Assembly (NCBI GenBank): GCA_000433455.1
Contig: HF992499.1
Span: forward strand, 193,202 to 256,531
DNA: 63,330 nucleotides
Direction: 5' to 3'
Origin: Mycoplasma sp. CAG:877
Lineage (GTDB): Bacteria; Bacillota_I; Bacilli_A; RF39; UBA660
Position numbers and translations under genes: made by a program. The notes beneath the pieces were generated by a model. It was given only the letters and a program-made list of their open reading frames with translations. It was not told the origin of the DNA and made no database searches. Position 1 is the stretch's first letter, and the number at the start of each line of letters is the position of its first letter. This document shows, one piece after another, positions 25,181 to 33,723 of this stretch.

Positions 25181-25843
25181 ATGAAAAAAATAGCAATACT
25201 AGAAGATGATACTTCTATAGCATTAGAACTAAAAGAATTATTAAAAAATGCTGGATACCAAGTTTTAGTTATTACTGATTATGAAAAGTCAGTAGAACTA
25301 ATCTTAAAAGGAAAAGTAGATCTAGCCATTCTAGATATTAATCTACCTACTGCCAATGGAGAAATAATCTTAAAAGAACTACGTAAAAAAACGACTATGC
25401 CCATTATTATGTTAACGAGTAGAGTAACAGAAGTAGATGAAATACTTTCTATGTCCTATGGGGCAGATGACTATATAACTAAGCCTTATAATCCAACTAT
25501 ACTTTTATTACGAATTCAAAATGTCCTTAAAAGAACCGAAAATACAACATCTTCTCTTATCTACAACAACATCATTGTAAATCCTAGTAAAGGTATCTTA
25601 CAAAGTGAAACATCAGAATTGTCCCTAACTAAAAATGAAATGATAATTTTTCTTTATCTTTTAAATAATAAAGGTAACATTGTAAAAAGAGATGAACTAA
25701 TGACAGACTTATGGAATAATAATGAATATATAAATGATAATGCCTTAACGGTAAATATAAGTAGGTTAAGAACAAAATTAGAAGAGTTTGGTTTAAAAGA
25801 TGTTATTGAAACTAGGAAAGGTCAAGGTTATAAATTATTATGA
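25181..25843 (+). CDS. OmpR-family response regulator (BceR-like)
   Basis: A receiver domain (1-115) has the acid pocket LEDD (about 7-9), phospho-acceptor Asp in AILDINLP (about 51), the MLTSR threonine and lysine in DDYITKPY. It is joined to a winged-helix DNA-binding domain (about 125-220). It overlaps the kinase gene by 4 bp. With the kinase, ATPase and permease that follow it forms a complete Bce-type peptide-antibiotic sensing and detoxification module. AAGGAGG lies 7 nt before the ATG, and an extended -10 (TG-A-TATAAT) is upstream. Confidence 0.9.
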   Translation: MKKIAILEDDTSIALELKELLKNAGYQVLVITDYEKSVELILKGKVDLAILDINLPTANGEIILKELRKKTTMPIIMLTSRVTEVDEILSMSYGADDYITKPYNPTILLLRIQNVLKRTENTTSSLIYNNIIVNPSKGILQSETSELSLTKNEMIIFLYLLNNKGNIVKRDELMTDLWNNNEYINDNALTVNISRLRTKLEEFGLKDVIETRKGQGYKLL

Positions 25844-26859
25844 AAATAACTAACTACTTAAAAGATAAATTTCTACCCATTTTTATCTATATCATAAACA
25901 TCTTAATAATTACTATGCTCTTAATAGCTTTTAAAAGTAATGAATCCCTAATCTTAGTATTTATTACTTTTCAAATTATTCTAGGCCTAACTTTATTATT
26001 AATGGATTACTTTAAGAAAAGATCATTTTATAAAATGATTCAATCTAAACTTATAAATCTAGATAAAAAGTACTTAGTTCTAGAAATGCTAGAAAGACCC
26101 AAAACTAGTGAAGAAGAACTAATATATCAAATTCTCTATGAAATAAATAAATGTTATATTGAAAAATTAAAAGATTATAAACTAAGTCTTACTAATTTCA
26201 AAGAATATATTGAACTCTGGATTCATGAAGTAAAAATACCTATCTCCAGTCTTGTTTTAATGACTCATAACTCTAAAGAAACACTTCCAAAGAAATATAC
26301 AACTCAAATAAATAGACTAGATAATTATATTGATCAAGTGCTATATTACGTAAGAAGTAATACTTCTGAAGAAGACTTTTTTATTAAAGCAGTTTCTCTC
26401 CAAAAGATAATTAACTCCGTTGCCTTAAAAAATAAAGATGACCTACTAGAAAACAATATTGAATTCATTGTAAAAACTAGTAACGAAAAAGTCTTAACAG
26501 ATGAAAAGTGGTTAGAATTTATTCTAAATCAAATAATCAATAACAGTATTAAATACAAAAGAAATATAAAAGTACCAAAAATAGAAATTAAAGTAGAAGA
26601 GACCACCCAAAAAGTAATTTTAACTATTACCGATAATGGTATTGGTATACCTAAAAATGATCTACCAAAAGTCTTTAACAAATCATTTACCGGTACCAAT
26701 GGTAGAACTACAACTAAGTCAACTGGATTAGGGTTATATATTGCTAAAAATCTTTTAAAAAAACTAGGTCATAAAATAGAAATAGAATCCGAAGTAAATA
26801 AATATACCAAAGTCACTATAACGTTTTCTAAAAATAACTATTATAAAATAGAAAACTAA
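25840..26859 (+). CDS. Intramembrane-sensing histidine kinase (BceS-like)
   Basis: There are two N-terminal helices (about 12-32 and 36-55) with almost no external loop, as in kinases that sense through their transporter. The phosphorylated histidine is in LWIHEVKIP (about 130). The N box is LNQIINNSIKYK, G1 is DNGIGIP and G2 is STGLGLYIAKNL. The length of 339 is normal for BceS. It overlaps the response regulator gene and lies 87 nt before the ATPase gene. Confidence 0.9.
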   Translation: MKITNYLKDKFLPIFIYIINILIITMLLIAFKSNESLILVFITFQIILGLTLLLMDYFKKRSFYKMIQSKLINLDKKYLVLEMLERPKTSEEELIYQILYEINKCYIEKLKDYKLSLTNFKEYIELWIHEVKIPISSLVLMTHNSKETLPKKYTTQINRLDNYIDQVLYYVRSNTSEEDFFIKAVSLQKIINSVALKNKDDLLENNIEFIVKTSNEKVLTDEKWLEFILNQIINNSIKYKRNIKVPKIEIKVEETTQKVILTITDNGIGIPKNDLPKVFNKSFTGTNGRTTTKSTGLGLYIAKNLLKKLGHKIEIESEVNKYTKVTITFSKNNYYKIEN

Positions 26860-26861
26860 TC

Positions 26862-26919
26862 TTACAATATTGAAATGTTTTGTAATATTAGAATAACGAC
26901 AAAATCTATTATCTATAAT
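26862..26919 (+). promoter_or_regulatory. Candidate response-regulator site and activated promoter of the transporter genes
   Basis: TTACA (26862-26866) and TGTAA (26881-26885) form an inverted pair separated by 14 nt. TATAAT (26914-26919) follows downstream with no good -35. A weak promoter with an upstream activator site is the known design of Bce-type targets. The spacing and half-sites are my inference. Confidence 0.45.
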
Positions 26920-26946
26920 AAACTAGCTATTGAAAGGAGTAAAATT

Positions 26947-27714
26947 ATGAAAAAAGTATTAAAAATAGAAAAAATAGAAAAGTATTATGGCAATAGATCT
27001 AGTCTAACTAAAGCTATTGATAATATTTCTTTTGAAGTAGAAGAGGGGGAGTTTGTAGCAATAATGGGTGCTTCTGGCTCAGGTAAGACAACTCTTCTAA
27101 ATTGTATTTCAACAATTGATAAAGTAACATCAGGTCATATCTATGTAAATGATCAAGATGTTACTAAATTAAAAGGAAATGATTTAAACAAATTTAGAAG
27201 GGAAGAGTTAGGCTTTATTTTTCAAGATTTTAATCTTCTAGATACTCTAACTGCTTATGAAAATATTGCTCTTGCACTATCTATACAAAACCGTTCTATT
27301 CCTGAAATAGAGGGTAGAATAAAAATGGTAGCAAAAGAATTAAATATTGAAAAAATTCTAAAGAAATATCCATATGAAATGTCAGGTGGAGAAAAACAAA
27401 GAGTAGCAGCTGCTCGTGCTATCATAACCGAACCAACCCTAGTTCTAGCTGATGAACCAACAGGAGCCCTAGACTCTAAATCATCAAAAATGTTACTAGA
27501 AAAATTTAACTACTTAAACACAGAGTTAAAAACAACAATTTTAATGGTAACTCATGATGCTTTTACAGCAAGCTATGCTAGTCGTGTTATCTTTATCAAA
27601 GATGGTAAAATCTTTAATGAGTTCTATAAAGGAACACAAACACGTAAAGAATTTTTTGATAAAATAATAGATGTTGTAACCCTATTAGGTGGCGATTTAA
27701 ATGATGCTTTGTAA
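26947..27714 (+). CDS. Bce-type ABC transporter ATP-binding protein (BceA-like)
   Basis: Walker A is GASGSGKTT, the signature MSGGEKQR, Walker B LVLADEPTGALD and the switch MVTHDA. The start is ATG 26947, 7 nt after AAAGGAG; the longer frame from 26875 has no ribosome site. It overlaps the permease gene by 14 bp. Together they should remove or shield peptide antibiotics such as bacitracin-like lipid II binders and signal to the kinase. Confidence 0.9.
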   Translation: MKKVLKIEKIEKYYGNRSSLTKAIDNISFEVEEGEFVAIMGASGSGKTTLLNCISTIDKVTSGHIYVNDQDVTKLKGNDLNKFRREELGFIFQDFNLLDTLTAYENIALALSIQNRSIPEIEGRIKMVAKELNIEKILKKYPYEMSGGEKQRVAAARAIITEPTLVLADEPTGALDSKSSKMLLEKFNYLNTELKTTILMVTHDAFTASYASRVIFIKDGKIFNEFYKGTQTRKEFFDKIIDVVTLLGGDLNDAL

Positions 27715-29746
27715 ACTATCTATAAAAAACATTACTAAGAGTATGAAAGACTATGCCATCTACTTTTTTACTCTAATATTAGGAGTTGCAATCTTTTACG
27801 TTTTTAACGCAATAGACTCCCAAACAGTAATGTTAAAAGTATCAGGAAGAACCTATGAAATAATAAAATTAATGACTAGTATCTTATCAGCTATAAGTGT
27901 CTTTGTTTCCTTTATCTTAGGTTTCCTAATAATATACGCCTCAAGGTTTCTAATAAAAAGACGAAATAAAGAATTTGCTATTTACTTAACCTTAGGTATG
28001 AGTAAAAGAAAGATATCTTTAATTTTATTCTTTGAAACACTTCTAATAGGTCTAATTTCTCTCATAATTGGACTAGGCCTAGGAGTAGTCTTATCCCAAC
28101 TAATGAGTATTTTAGTTGCTAATATGTTTGAAGCAGATATAACTAAGTTTCAATTTGTTTTTTCACAAAGTGCTTGTCTTAAGACATTAATATATTTTGG
28201 TATTATGTACTTAATTGTAATTATCTTTAATACCATCATCATAAATAAATATAAATTAATTGACTTATTATCATCATCTAAAAAATCTGAAAAAGTAAAA
28301 CTTAAAAACCCATACGTCTGTATAGTAATATTTATTATATCAGTAATCGTCTTAGGACTAGCTTACTACCTAGTAACAGATGGCTTTGAAAAACTAACAA
28401 CAGCAGATCAAATACTAATTCCAATAATTATGGGAATAGTTTCAACATTTACTTTATTCTGGTCTATGTCAGGTCTAATTCTAAAACTAGTAATGTCTCT
28501 AAAAAATATCTATTATAAAGGACTAAATAGTTTTATCGTAAGACAAATAAGTAGTAAAATAAATACCATGGTCTTTTCCATGACAATCATTTGTTTAATG
28601 TTATTTGTAACAATTTGTGTTTTATCAAGTTCCTTATCTTTAAAAAATTCTATGACTAAAAATCTAAAAGAATTAGTCCCTATGGATATTGAGTTTACTA
28701 AACCAGTAAATATAGAAGAAGGAAATGGTTTTAGTGAAATAGAAGTAAACGACTCAAAAATTTCTATTGAAAAAACACTAGAAAATCTTAATCTAAATCC
28801 AGAAGAAGAATTTAAAGATACACTTTCCTTTAATATCTATGAAGATGAAAGTATTATTTTAAAATCATTACTTATTAATAGCCTAGATGAAATATATAAA
28901 GAATATCCATTCCTTCTATATAATCAAACAATAGATTTAATGAAACTAAGTGACTATAATGCTCTAGCTGAAAAATTCAATTTAGAAAAGTACAATCTAA
29001 AAGAAAATGAATATATTGTTATAGTTAATTATGACTACATGGCAAGCATTATAAATACAGGCCTTAAAAATAATCCCGAATTACTATTAAAGAATGAAAC
29101 ATATCATTCAAAATATAAAAAATGTCAAGATGGTTTCTACGAATTAAATAGTTCTCGTTCTAACACAGGCTTTATCGTTTTACCAGATAAAGCACTAGAA
29201 AATCATACATCCATAGCAGAATTCTTAGTAGCTAACTACAAAAACGATAAAGAAAAAACAGAAGATAAAATAGGTGAAGTTCTATCAAACAATTACAACA
29301 AAACAACTTGGTTAACTTACAATAGTAAAATAGATATAGCAAATGCATCAGTTGGTCTAGGTGCCCTAGTAACATTTGTTGGTCTATATTTAGGTATAAT
29401 TTTCTTAATATCAAGTGCCGCAATTCTAGCTTTAAAAGAATTATCTGAATCAACTGATAATAAAGAACGTTATAATATGTTAAGAAAAATAGGAGCTAGT
29501 GAAGAAATGCTAAATAGTGCTTTATTTAAACAAATTGGTATCTTCTTTGCAACACCACTCCTTCTAGCAATCATTCATTCCATATTTGGTATAAAGTTTG
29601 CTAACTTCTTATTAGAATCAATGGGTACTAAAGGTCTACTTTTATCAAATATCATGACTGCTATCTTTTTAGTTGCCATCTATGGAGGATACTTTATCTT
29701 AACTTATTTATGTAGCAAAAATATTATTTCTAAGAGGACTAATTAA
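27701..29746 (+). CDS. Bce-type permease (BceB-like, FtsX domains, large external domain)
   Basis: The 681-residue protein has the BceB layout: four N-terminal helices (about 20-35, 55-85, 110-135, 155-180) and two more. Then come two near 285-310, an external domain of about 220 residues (about 315-530) and three C-terminal helices. RRNKEFAIYLTLGMSKRKISLI is the FtsX coupling segment. The large external domain between helices 7 and 8 is the mark of peptide-sensing Bce permeases. A terminator covers its stop. Confidence 0.9.
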   Translation: MMLCKLSIKNITKSMKDYAIYFFTLILGVAIFYVFNAIDSQTVMLKVSGRTYEIIKLMTSILSAISVFVSFILGFLIIYASRFLIKRRNKEFAIYLTLGMSKRKISLILFFETLLIGLISLIIGLGLGVVLSQLMSILVANMFEADITKFQFVFSQSACLKTLIYFGIMYLIVIIFNTIIINKYKLIDLLSSSKKSEKVKLKNPYVCIVIFIISVIVLGLAYYLVTDGFEKLTTADQILIPIIMGIVSTFTLFWSMSGLILKLVMSLKNIYYKGLNSFIVRQISSKINTMVFSMTIICLMLFVTICVLSSSLSLKNSMTKNLKELVPMDIEFTKPVNIEEGNGFSEIEVNDSKISIEKTLENLNLNPEEEFKDTLSFNIYEDESIILKSLLINSLDEIYKEYPFLLYNQTIDLMKLSDYNALAEKFNLEKYNLKENEYIVIVNYDYMASIINTGLKNNPELLLKNETYHSKYKKCQDGFYELNSSRSNTGFIVLPDKALENHTSIAEFLVANYKNDKEKTEDKIGEVLSNNYNKTTWLTYNSKIDIANASVGLGALVTFVGLYLGIIFLISSAAILALKELSESTDNKERYNMLRKIGASEEMLNSALFKQIGIFFATPLLLAIIHSIFGIKFANFLLESMGTKGLLLSNIMTAIFLVAIYGGYFILTYLCSKNIISKRTN

Positions 29747-29763
29747 AAAATTAGTCTTTTTAT
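29733..29763 (+). terminator. Intrinsic terminator of the Bce operon
   Basis: GACTAATT pairs perfectly with AATTAGTC around AAAA, extended by A-T and G-U pairs, and is followed by T. The stop codon lies in it. Confidence 0.85.
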
Positions 29764-29825
29764 ATGTTATACTAAAAATAGCAAATATAAATAAATAAAA
29801 AATAAGGTGTAATGGAGGAAAGATT

Positions 29826-29987
29826 ATGTATAATTTCAACCTAAATAAAGATGAAGAAATTATAAAAGTGTTTGATGATGTATTAATAAGACAGGAAGGA
29901 GATGAGAAAGTAACAACAATTGCTCTAACAAATAAAAGAGTACTATTTTTAGACTATTTAATAGAAAATGAAGGGCTAGAGGTATGA
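29826..29987 (+). CDS. Small ORF, N-terminal half of a PH-like domain
   Basis: This 53-residue frame has a strong GGAGG site 8-9 nt before the ATG. The sequence DEKVTTIALTNKRVLFLDY (about 27-45) is the first part of a bacterial PH (bPH) domain. The frame stops at 29987. The next frame, starting at 29984 in an overlapping ATGA, carries the rest (EVYYQINLNDIESI and so on). The two probably represent one ancestral gene, split by a frameshift or made as two coupled halves. Confidence 0.6.
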   Translation: MYNFNLNKDEEIIKVFDDVLIRQEGDEKVTTIALTNKRVLFLDYLIENEGLEV

Positions 29988-30145
29988 ATTATATAAAATA
30001 CAAAGAAGTGTACTATCAAATTAATTTAAATGATATAGAAAGCATAATTAAAGATAAATTTTATAAAGTCATCTTAAAAAACAAAAATTCATTTGAATTT
30101 GATAAAGGTGAACTATACAGTTTTTTAGAACAAGTTATAAAATAA
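29984..30145 (+). CDS. Small ORF, C-terminal half of a PH-like domain
   Basis: The 53-residue frame overlaps the previous stop (ATGA). It reads YKEVYYQINLNDIESIIKD and ends with an acidic segment and a helix (ELYSFLEQVIK), as in the second half of a bPH domain. GAGG lies 1 nt before the ATG, so an independent start would be poor and coupling or frameshifting is likely. The reading frame is shifted by one base relative to the first half. Confidence 0.55.
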   Translation: MNYIKYKEVYYQINLNDIESIIKDKFYKVILKNKNSFEFDKGELYSFLEQVIK

Positions 30146-30177
30146 CTAGAAAATAAAGTTAAAAAGATATCGGTTCT

Positions 30178-30205
30178 TTGGCAAATGCATTATACGTGCT
30201 ATAAT
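30178..30205 (+). promoter_or_regulatory. SigA promoter for the CAT-like gene
   Basis: TTGGCA (30178-30183), a 16-nt spacer and TATAAT (30200-30205) with an upstream TG. It lies 26 nt before the ATG. Confidence 0.7.
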
Positions 30206-30231
30206 TAACATCAAGAAAAGAGGTAGATAAA

Positions 30232-30885
30232 ATGCATGAATTAGATATAGAAAATTCTCCACGTAAAAAAACCTATGACTGGTTTAAGTCATTTAAAAAT
30301 CCAACTTATGGAATAAACGTTACTATGGATGTAACTAAATTAGTCGCTTATACTAAAGCAACCAATACATCTTTCTTTATTAATATGTTATACATCGTTG
30401 TAAATGGACTAAACAAAGTACCAGAAATGCGTATGCGTTTTGTTAATAATAAACCTGTAATTTTTGATGATATAAATCCTGCAATTACTGTTATGACTGA
30501 AAATGAAGTTTTTGAAAATGTCCGCTTTGAAAATAAGAAAAATTATCAAGACTTCTATAATCTATCTAAGCAAGAAATTGATAAAGCCAAGCACGAAACA
30601 AAGCTAACTGATAGTAGTTATAATCTTACTGACGCTTGGAACGAATACTACATAACATGTCTTCCTTGGCTAAACTTTACTGGAGCCAATCAACCAATGA
30701 CTGAAGAATTACACTCTCAAACAGTTCCTAGAATATGTTGGGGCAAATATGTTAATAATAATGGTAAATACGAAATGACTCTAAACATTACTGTAAGTCA
30801 CATCTTTGTAGATGGTCTTCATATTTCTAAAGCTTTTAATAATATACAAGAGATTCTAAATGAAGTTGATAAAATATTGAATTAG
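30232..30885 (+). CDS. Chloramphenicol acetyltransferase-like protein
   Basis: The 217-residue protein has the CAT fold order, with TYDWFKSFKNPTYGINVTMDVT near the start and the catalytic HxxxDG motif as SHIFVDG near the end (His about 196, Asp about 200). Length and motifs match CatA-type acetyltransferases. Many chromosomal homologues lack proven resistance activity, so drug acetylation is a possibility and not shown. It has its own promoter and terminator. Confidence 0.85.
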   Translation: MHELDIENSPRKKTYDWFKSFKNPTYGINVTMDVTKLVAYTKATNTSFFINMLYIVVNGLNKVPEMRMRFVNNKPVIFDDINPAITVMTENEVFENVRFENKKNYQDFYNLSKQEIDKAKHETKLTDSSYNLTDAWNEYYITCLPWLNFTGANQPMTEELHSQTVPRICWGKYVNNNGKYEMTLNITVSHIFVDGLHISKAFNNIQEILNEVDKILN

Positions 30886-30911
30886 TATACGAAAAAGTAT
30901 ACTTTTTTTTA
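30884..30911 (+). terminator. Intrinsic terminator
   Basis: AGTATAC pairs perfectly with GTATACT around a 6-nt loop, followed by eight T. The stop codon overlaps its left arm. Confidence 0.85.
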
Positions 30912-30922
30912 ATTAAAAACAC

Positions 30923-30951
30923 TTGACACAAATACCCTCCCTCCCTATAAT
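30923..30951 (+). promoter_or_regulatory. Strong SigA promoter of the copper operon with a C-rich spacer
   Basis: TTGACA (30923-30928), exactly 17 nt, then TATAAT (30946-30951): a perfect consensus promoter. The spacer carries ATACCCTCCCTCCC, a C-rich block in an AT-rich region and the kind of site CsoR repressors bind. A complete palindrome such as TACCC-N-GGGTA is not present, so operator status is tentative. Confidence 0.85.
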
Positions 30952-30969
30952 GAATTCTAGGTGATAAAT

Positions 30970-31269
30970 ATGAAAAAAGAGTGCCAAAATTGCACTAGAT
31001 CCAAACACAGAACTGAAGCAGAAAAGAAAGCTTTAATAAGAAGACTTCGTATTATCTCAGGCCAAATCAATGGTATAGAGCAAATGATTGTAAACGATCG
31101 TTACTGTGATGATGTCTTAATTCAAATTTCATCAACTACAAACGCACTAAAAAGTCTAGGTAATGAAATACTAAAAAGTCATATGAAAACATGTATGATA
31201 AAAGATATAAAAGATGAAAAATACGAAGTAGTAGATGATATTATAGATTTATTTAGTAAATTAAAATGA
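30970..31269 (+). CDS. csoR: Copper-sensing repressor CsoR
   Basis: This 99-residue all-helical CsoR/RcnR-family repressor has Cu(I) ligands C46, H71 and C75 in the family pattern (RYCDDVLIQ and SHMKTC). Without copper it should block the promoter just upstream; with copper it lets go. Extra N-terminal cysteines (CQNC, 5-8) and a basic KHRTEAEKK stretch precede the first helix. I use ATG 30970, 7 nt after AGGTGA, instead of GTG 30961, which overlaps that site. Confidence 0.92.
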   Translation: MKKECQNCTRSKHRTEAEKKALIRRLRIISGQINGIEQMIVNDRYCDDVLIQISSTTNALKSLGNEILKSHMKTCMIKDIKDEKYEVVDDIIDLFSKLK

Positions 31270-31282
31270 AAGGAGGAAAACT

Positions 31283-33475
31283 ATGGCAAAAGTAATCTTA
31301 AGTATTTCTGGTATGAGTTGTAGTGCTTGTTCCAATAGCTTAGAAAAATATCTAAACAAACAAAAGGGTATAAAAAACGCTACAGTAAATCTCGTCTTAG
31401 CTCAAGCCTTAATTGAGTATGATGAGTCCCTAACTATTGCTGATTTAAATAAGTTTGTTGAAGAAGCTGGTTTCAAAAGTCTAGGAATATATAATGAAAA
31501 GAAAGAAACAAAAAAAGAAAACAACAAACAAATCTTACTAATTTTCACACTTTTAGTAATCTTAGTTTTATATATTTCTATGGCTCATATGGCACGTCTT
31601 CCAGAAATACCATTTCTAGGTATGAAACATCATCCCATAAACTACACCATATCATTACTAGTATTAACAGTTCCCTTTCTAATATATGGTTTTGACATTT
31701 TTAAATCTGGTTATAAAAACTTACTTCATAAGTCTCCTAATATGGATACATTAGTATCTATAGGAGTCCTAGCTAGTTTTATCTATAGTTTAGTAGGAAC
31801 CTTCCTAGTACTATTCAAATCAACAAGCTATATGGAAACTATTTATTATGAATCGGTAGTAACTGTAATCTACTTTATAAAATTAGGTCGTTATATTGAT
31901 AGAAAGAGTAAAGAAAAGACTAAAGAAGCACTTCAAGAACTAGTTACTATAACTCCTAGTTTTGCTCTTTTAAAAATTGGAAATAAAGAAAAAGAAGTAA
32001 CAATAGACGAAGTAAAAAAAGGAGATATTTTAATTTGCAAACCAGGTATGAAAATAGCTGTAGATGGAACAATTACTAAAGGAAAATCGCACTTCGATGA
32101 GTCATTCATAACTGGAGAGAGTGCTTCATTAAAGAAAGGTCCATCACAAAAAGTAATAGCAGGTAGTCTAAATATTGATGGTACAGTAGAGTATAAAGCT
32201 GAAAAAATCGGTAAAGATACAACCATTTCTGAAATAGTAAGACTAGTAGTAGAAGCAACAAATACTAAAGCTCCACTTGCTAAAATAGCCGATAAAGTAT
32301 CAGGTGTATTTGTACCGGTAATTATCGCTTTAGCAGTCCTAACTTTTATAATTCATCTAGTATTAAAGAATTCACTATCTAGTAGCTTAATCTATTTTGT
32401 AACAGTCTTAGTAGTAGCTTGTCCTTGTGCACTAGGTCTAGCAACACCCGTTGCGATAGTAATAAGTGAAGGTCTTGCTGCTAAAAATGGTATTTTAATA
32501 AAGTCAAGTGAAATACTAGAAAACGCCCATAAAGTAACAACTATTATTTTCGATAAAACAGGAACCTTAACTTATGGTAAATTACAAGTAAATAAGATTT
32601 ATAACTATAGTTCATATAGTGAAAAATCCCTTCTAGAACTAGTTGCTAGTATTGAAAATAAATCATCTCATCCTATTGCTAAAGCCTTTAAAGAAATAAA
32701 TTCATCTCTTGAAGTAACTAACTTTAAAGACATCTCTGGCTACGGAGTAAAAGCAACTATTAACGATAAAGACTACTATCTTGGTAACGGTAAACTCTTA
32801 GAAAAACTATCTATTGATAACAACCATAAAGAAAAAGAAAAGTCCCTTCAAGAATCAGGTAATAGTATTATCTATTGTCTAGAAAATAACAAAGTAATTG
32901 CCTTAATTGGTCTAAAAGATACTCCACGTGATAACGCTAAAAGAATAATTAAAGAGTTAAAATATCAAAATAAAAGAGTTTTAATGCTAACTGGTGATAA
33001 TGAAATAACTGCTAGTGTTGTTGCAAAAGATCTAGGAATTGATGAAGTATATGCTAGTCTTTTACCGCAAGAAAAAACCACTAAAATAAAAGAATTAATC
33101 ACATCAGGTGAAAAAGTCCTAATGGTAGGAGATGGTATTAATGATGCCCCATCACTAAAGACAGCAACTATTGGTGTATCATTATCATCCGGTACTGATA
33201 TAGCAAACAATTCAGCTGATGTCATCTTAATGAATAATAACTTAGTAAGTATAATTAACTTACTAAATATCAGTAAAAAAACAGTCATAAATATAAAAGA
33301 AAATCTCTTCTGGGCTTTCTTCTATAACATCTGTATGATTCCAGTTGCTGCAGGACTACTTAGTAAATATATAACTATGAATCCTATGTTAGCATCCATT
33401 GCCATGACTCTAAGTAGTCTAACCGTTATGTTAAATGCTCTAAGATTAAATAGAATAAAAATAAGAAAAAATTAA
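31283..33475 (+). CDS. copA: Copper-exporting P-type ATPase CopA
   Basis: This P1B-type ATPase pumps Cu(I) out of the cell. One N-terminal HMA domain has GMSCSAC (C13, C16). Six or more helices follow, with the membrane CPC motif (380-382) in VACPCALGLATP. The phosphorylated Asp is D424 in DKTGT, the nucleotide domain carries SSHPIA and the hinge is GDGINDAP. It has one HMA domain where many CopA proteins have two. The length of 730 is normal. It lies 13 nt after csoR and 8 nt before copZ. Confidence 0.95.
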   Translation: MAKVILSISGMSCSACSNSLEKYLNKQKGIKNATVNLVLAQALIEYDESLTIADLNKFVEEAGFKSLGIYNEKKETKKENNKQILLIFTLLVILVLYISMAHMARLPEIPFLGMKHHPINYTISLLVLTVPFLIYGFDIFKSGYKNLLHKSPNMDTLVSIGVLASFIYSLVGTFLVLFKSTSYMETIYYESVVTVIYFIKLGRYIDRKSKEKTKEALQELVTITPSFALLKIGNKEKEVTIDEVKKGDILICKPGMKIAVDGTITKGKSHFDESFITGESASLKKGPSQKVIAGSLNIDGTVEYKAEKIGKDTTISEIVRLVVEATNTKAPLAKIADKVSGVFVPVIIALAVLTFIIHLVLKNSLSSSLIYFVTVLVVACPCALGLATPVAIVISEGLAAKNGILIKSSEILENAHKVTTIIFDKTGTLTYGKLQVNKIYNYSSYSEKSLLELVASIENKSSHPIAKAFKEINSSLEVTNFKDISGYGVKATINDKDYYLGNGKLLEKLSIDNNHKEKEKSLQESGNSIIYCLENNKVIALIGLKDTPRDNAKRIIKELKYQNKRVLMLTGDNEITASVVAKDLGIDEVYASLLPQEKTTKIKELITSGEKVLMVGDGINDAPSLKTATIGVSLSSGTDIANNSADVILMNNNLVSIINLLNISKKTVINIKENLFWAFFYNICMIPVAAGLLSKYITMNPMLASIAMTLSSLTVMLNALRLNRIKIRKN

Positions 33476-33489
33476 AAGGAGATATGAAT

Positions 33490-33711
33490 ATGTTTAAAAG
33501 TATAAAAACTATAATTGAAGTATCAGGCATGAGCTGTGAGCATTGTGCTTCTCGTGTAAAAAGTGCTCTAGAAAAAGAAAAAGACATAAAAAAAGTATCA
33601 GTAGATTTAAAGACCAATACTGTAACATTTACTAGTTCTAAAGAATTAGAACTAGATAAAATAAAAGAAATTATTGAAAATCTAGGATACGTATTTGTAT
33701 CTGTAAAATAA
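33490..33711 (+). CDS. copZ: Copper chaperone CopZ
   Basis: The HMA domain of 73 residues has the Cu(I)-binding motif GMSCEHC and a beta-alpha-beta-beta-alpha-beta pattern ending LGYVFVSVK. It hands copper to CopA. I use ATG 33490 because AAAGGAG is only 2 nt from the ATG at 33484 and 8 nt from this one. It is the third gene of the csoR operon. Confidence 0.92.
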   Translation: MFKSIKTIIEVSGMSCEHCASRVKSALEKEKDIKKVSVDLKTNTVTFTSSKELELDKIKEIIENLGYVFVSVK

Positions 33712-33723
33712 AAGAGGAATAAT

